A stretch of 60,454 bases of DNA from Halopiger djelfimassiliensis (GTDB lineage Archaea > Halobacteriota > Halobacteria > Halobacteriales > Natrialbaceae). Under the pieces are notes generated by a model. The model was not told where the DNA came from, ran no database searches, and saw nothing but the letters and a program-made list of their open reading frames with translations. Positions 59,902-60,454 of the stretch are shown one piece after another; the stretch's first letter is position 1; each line of letters opens with the position of its first letter. The DNA is taken from NCBI RefSeq assembly GCF_000455365.1, contig NZ_HG315686.1, positions 454,229 through 514,682 on the forward strand. Direction: 5' to 3'. Made by a program: the position numbers and the translations under genes.

Positions 59902-60111
59902 TTATCTGGCTTCCTTCGGAATGAAATCGGACGTCTTCATCTCCCGGTACGTCGCACACTCGGGACAGGCGTGGACGACGTCGCGGTTGTCGCCGAAAAC
60001 GCGGGCGAACTGCCGGGTGACCTGGTTACCGCAGTTGACACATCGGGGAGCGCTCGTTTGCTGTCCGGACGTCATCGGCGTCCACTTCGCATCGGGTGAT
60101 TCTGTCGACAT
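59902..60111 (-). CDS. DUF7563-like small zinc-ribbon protein
   Basis: A 69-residue protein with CVNCGNQVTRQFARVFGDN and CPECATYREM. It is a close paralogue of the protein at 18348, sharing the spacer FARVFGDNxDVVHxCP. ATG 60111 is used because a TATA-like GTAAATACC lies about 24-32 bases upstream and the N-terminal W-x-P-M is shared with the paralogue; a GTG one codon earlier is also open. Function is unknown. It converges on the phosphohexomutase with 82 bases between. Confidence 0.75.
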   Translation of the reverse strand: MSTESPDAKWTPMTSGQQTSAPRCVNCGNQVTRQFARVFGDNRDVVHACPECATYREMKTSDFIPKEAR

Positions 60112-60134
60112 CACACACTCGTAGCGACAGAACG

Positions 60135-60143
60135 GTATTTACT
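60135..60143 (-). promoter_or_regulatory. TATA-like box of the 60111 zinc-ribbon gene
   Basis: On the minus strand GTAAATACC starts about 32 bases before ATG 60111. Confidence 0.45.
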
Positions 60144-60260
60144 ATAGACCGCATAATTCGCGTCTCGGGAATTAGTCTCGCATTTCAGCCGGGGTGATCG
60201 GCCGCGGGAGACCGTTCGGATATCCGGAGCGTAACGCGCTCTTTCCGCCGTAACGATACA

Positions 60261-60285
60261 TTTATCGACGGTAACCAATGGTTAC
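60261..60285 (+). promoter_or_regulatory. TATA-like box with a perfect palindrome directly after it
   Basis: TTTATC at about 60261 is followed by GTAACCAATGGTTAC (60271-60285), a perfect inverted repeat with a one-base centre. It would overlap a start site at about 25 bases from the box. The next supported gene is at 60428, so this may be a distal promoter with an operator. Confidence 0.4.
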
Positions 60286-60393
60286 ATTCGCCGGGCGGGC
60301 CGCAACAGGCGTCACGCCCCGGGGTGCTCGAGCGGTCATGACGGGCCGATCGACCGAGCGGTCGATCGACGACGGAACGGGAGTAATCGCTCT

Positions 60394-60402
60394 ATAATTA
60401 TC
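60394..60402 (+). promoter_or_regulatory. TATA-like box of the right-end nucleotidyltransferase
   Basis: TATAATTAT begins 34 bases and ends 26 bases before ATG 60428, the usual leaderless spacing. Confidence 0.55.
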
Positions 60403-60427
60403 CGCCTGATTATCGTCTGTCGTCGAC

Positions 60428-60454
60428 ATGAAAGCGATCGTGCTTGCGGCGGGG
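60428..60454 (+). CDS. Start of a sugar nucleotidyltransferase (cut by window end)
   Basis: The first nine codons read MKAIVLAAG, the beginning of the nucleotide-binding signature of the GlmU/RmlA/GCD1 nucleotidyltransferase family. A TATA-like box precedes it. With the phosphohexomutase gene to the left it may be the GlmU-like enzyme making UDP-GlcNAc. Only nine residues are visible, so the exact type is open. Confidence 0.6.

Noticed and set aside
60338-60397. A 19-codon frame before the right-end nucleotidyltransferase
   Set aside because: It ends at a TAA inside the proximal TATA-like box and is not coupled to the downstream start, so there is nothing beyond an ATG to support it.

Overview
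The window is chromosomal DNA from an extremely halophilic archaeon (class Halobacteria; a member of the Natrialbales such as Natrinema or Haloterrigena is a reasonable guess, not proven). The evidence is the very acidic predicted proteins, the high G+C with strong third-position G/C, TATA-like boxes about 25-35 bases before start codons (leaderless style), Tat-type twin-arginine signal peptides, a TFB-type transcription factor, and several small haloarchaeal families (DUF7344-like winged-helix membrane proteins, DUF7563-like zinc proteins).

Layout. 0.1-4.9 kb: an A+T-richer end of a surface-glycan locus (pyruvyl transferase, flippase, sugar epimerase, sugar nucleotidyltransferase). 5.1-8.3 kb: an ABC exporter of the LolCDE/MacB type (ATPase plus two FtsX-like permeases, translationally coupled). 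8.3-13.8 kb: housekeeping genes (a thiolase homologue whose two catalytic cysteines are both serine, pyrD, dihydroorotase, a second sugar epimerase, a small membrane protein). 14.6-22.2 kb: regulators and envelope proteins (membrane winged-helix protein, a large secreted protein with a Glu-Pro-Val repeat, two DUF7344-like proteins, ArsR- and PadR-like regulators, a DUF1616-like membrane protein). 22.6-28.0 kb: a tightly overlapping five-gene operon matching the WbpD-WbpE-WbpB-WbpA steps to a UDP-2,3-diacetamido-glucuronic acid type sugar, ending in a family 2 glycosyltransferase. 28.3-40.5 kb: more glycan genes (DUF354, GT4 glycosyltransferase, an epimerase/DUF362/oxidoreductase operon, polysaccharide deacetylase, alkaline-phosphatase-fold hydrolase, PP-loop enzyme, multi-pass membrane protein). 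41.0-44.5 kb: two paralogous Tat-exported beta-helix-like proteins. 44.8-53.9 kb: regulators and core functions (DUF7344, TFB, chemotaxis transducer, XPB-like helicase, a tRNA-shaped element, a HerA-like ATPase). 53.9-60.5 kb: a second glycan group (DegT-like enzyme, second AlkP-fold hydrolase, FemAB/GNAT-like transferase), a winged-helix protein, a phosphohexomutase (GlmM-like), a DUF7563-like protein and the first codons of a sugar nucleotidyltransferase.

How it fits together. The mutase and nucleotidyltransferase at the right end could supply UDP-GlcNAc, the 22.6-26.9 kb operon could convert it to a diamino-uronic acid, glycosyltransferases and the flippase would assemble and export a glycan, and the AlkP-fold, deacetylase, pyruvyl-transferase and FemAB-like proteins could decorate it.

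Main new observation. Ten glycan-related or adjacent transcription units between 19.6 and 55.3 kb carry the same directional decamer, consensus ATAACAAAGC, 33-60 bases before the first start codon. In three of these the first ATG opens a tiny upstream frame (15-34 codons) whose TGA overlaps the real start as ATGA. Three more genes without the decamer show the same ATGA/GTGA overlap with a tiny upstream frame. This looks like a glycan regulon with a shared promoter or operator element and frequent translational coupling through mini-cistrons. A second unusual item is a 68-base tRNA-shaped element with a three-base anticodon loop that ends one base before a start codon.
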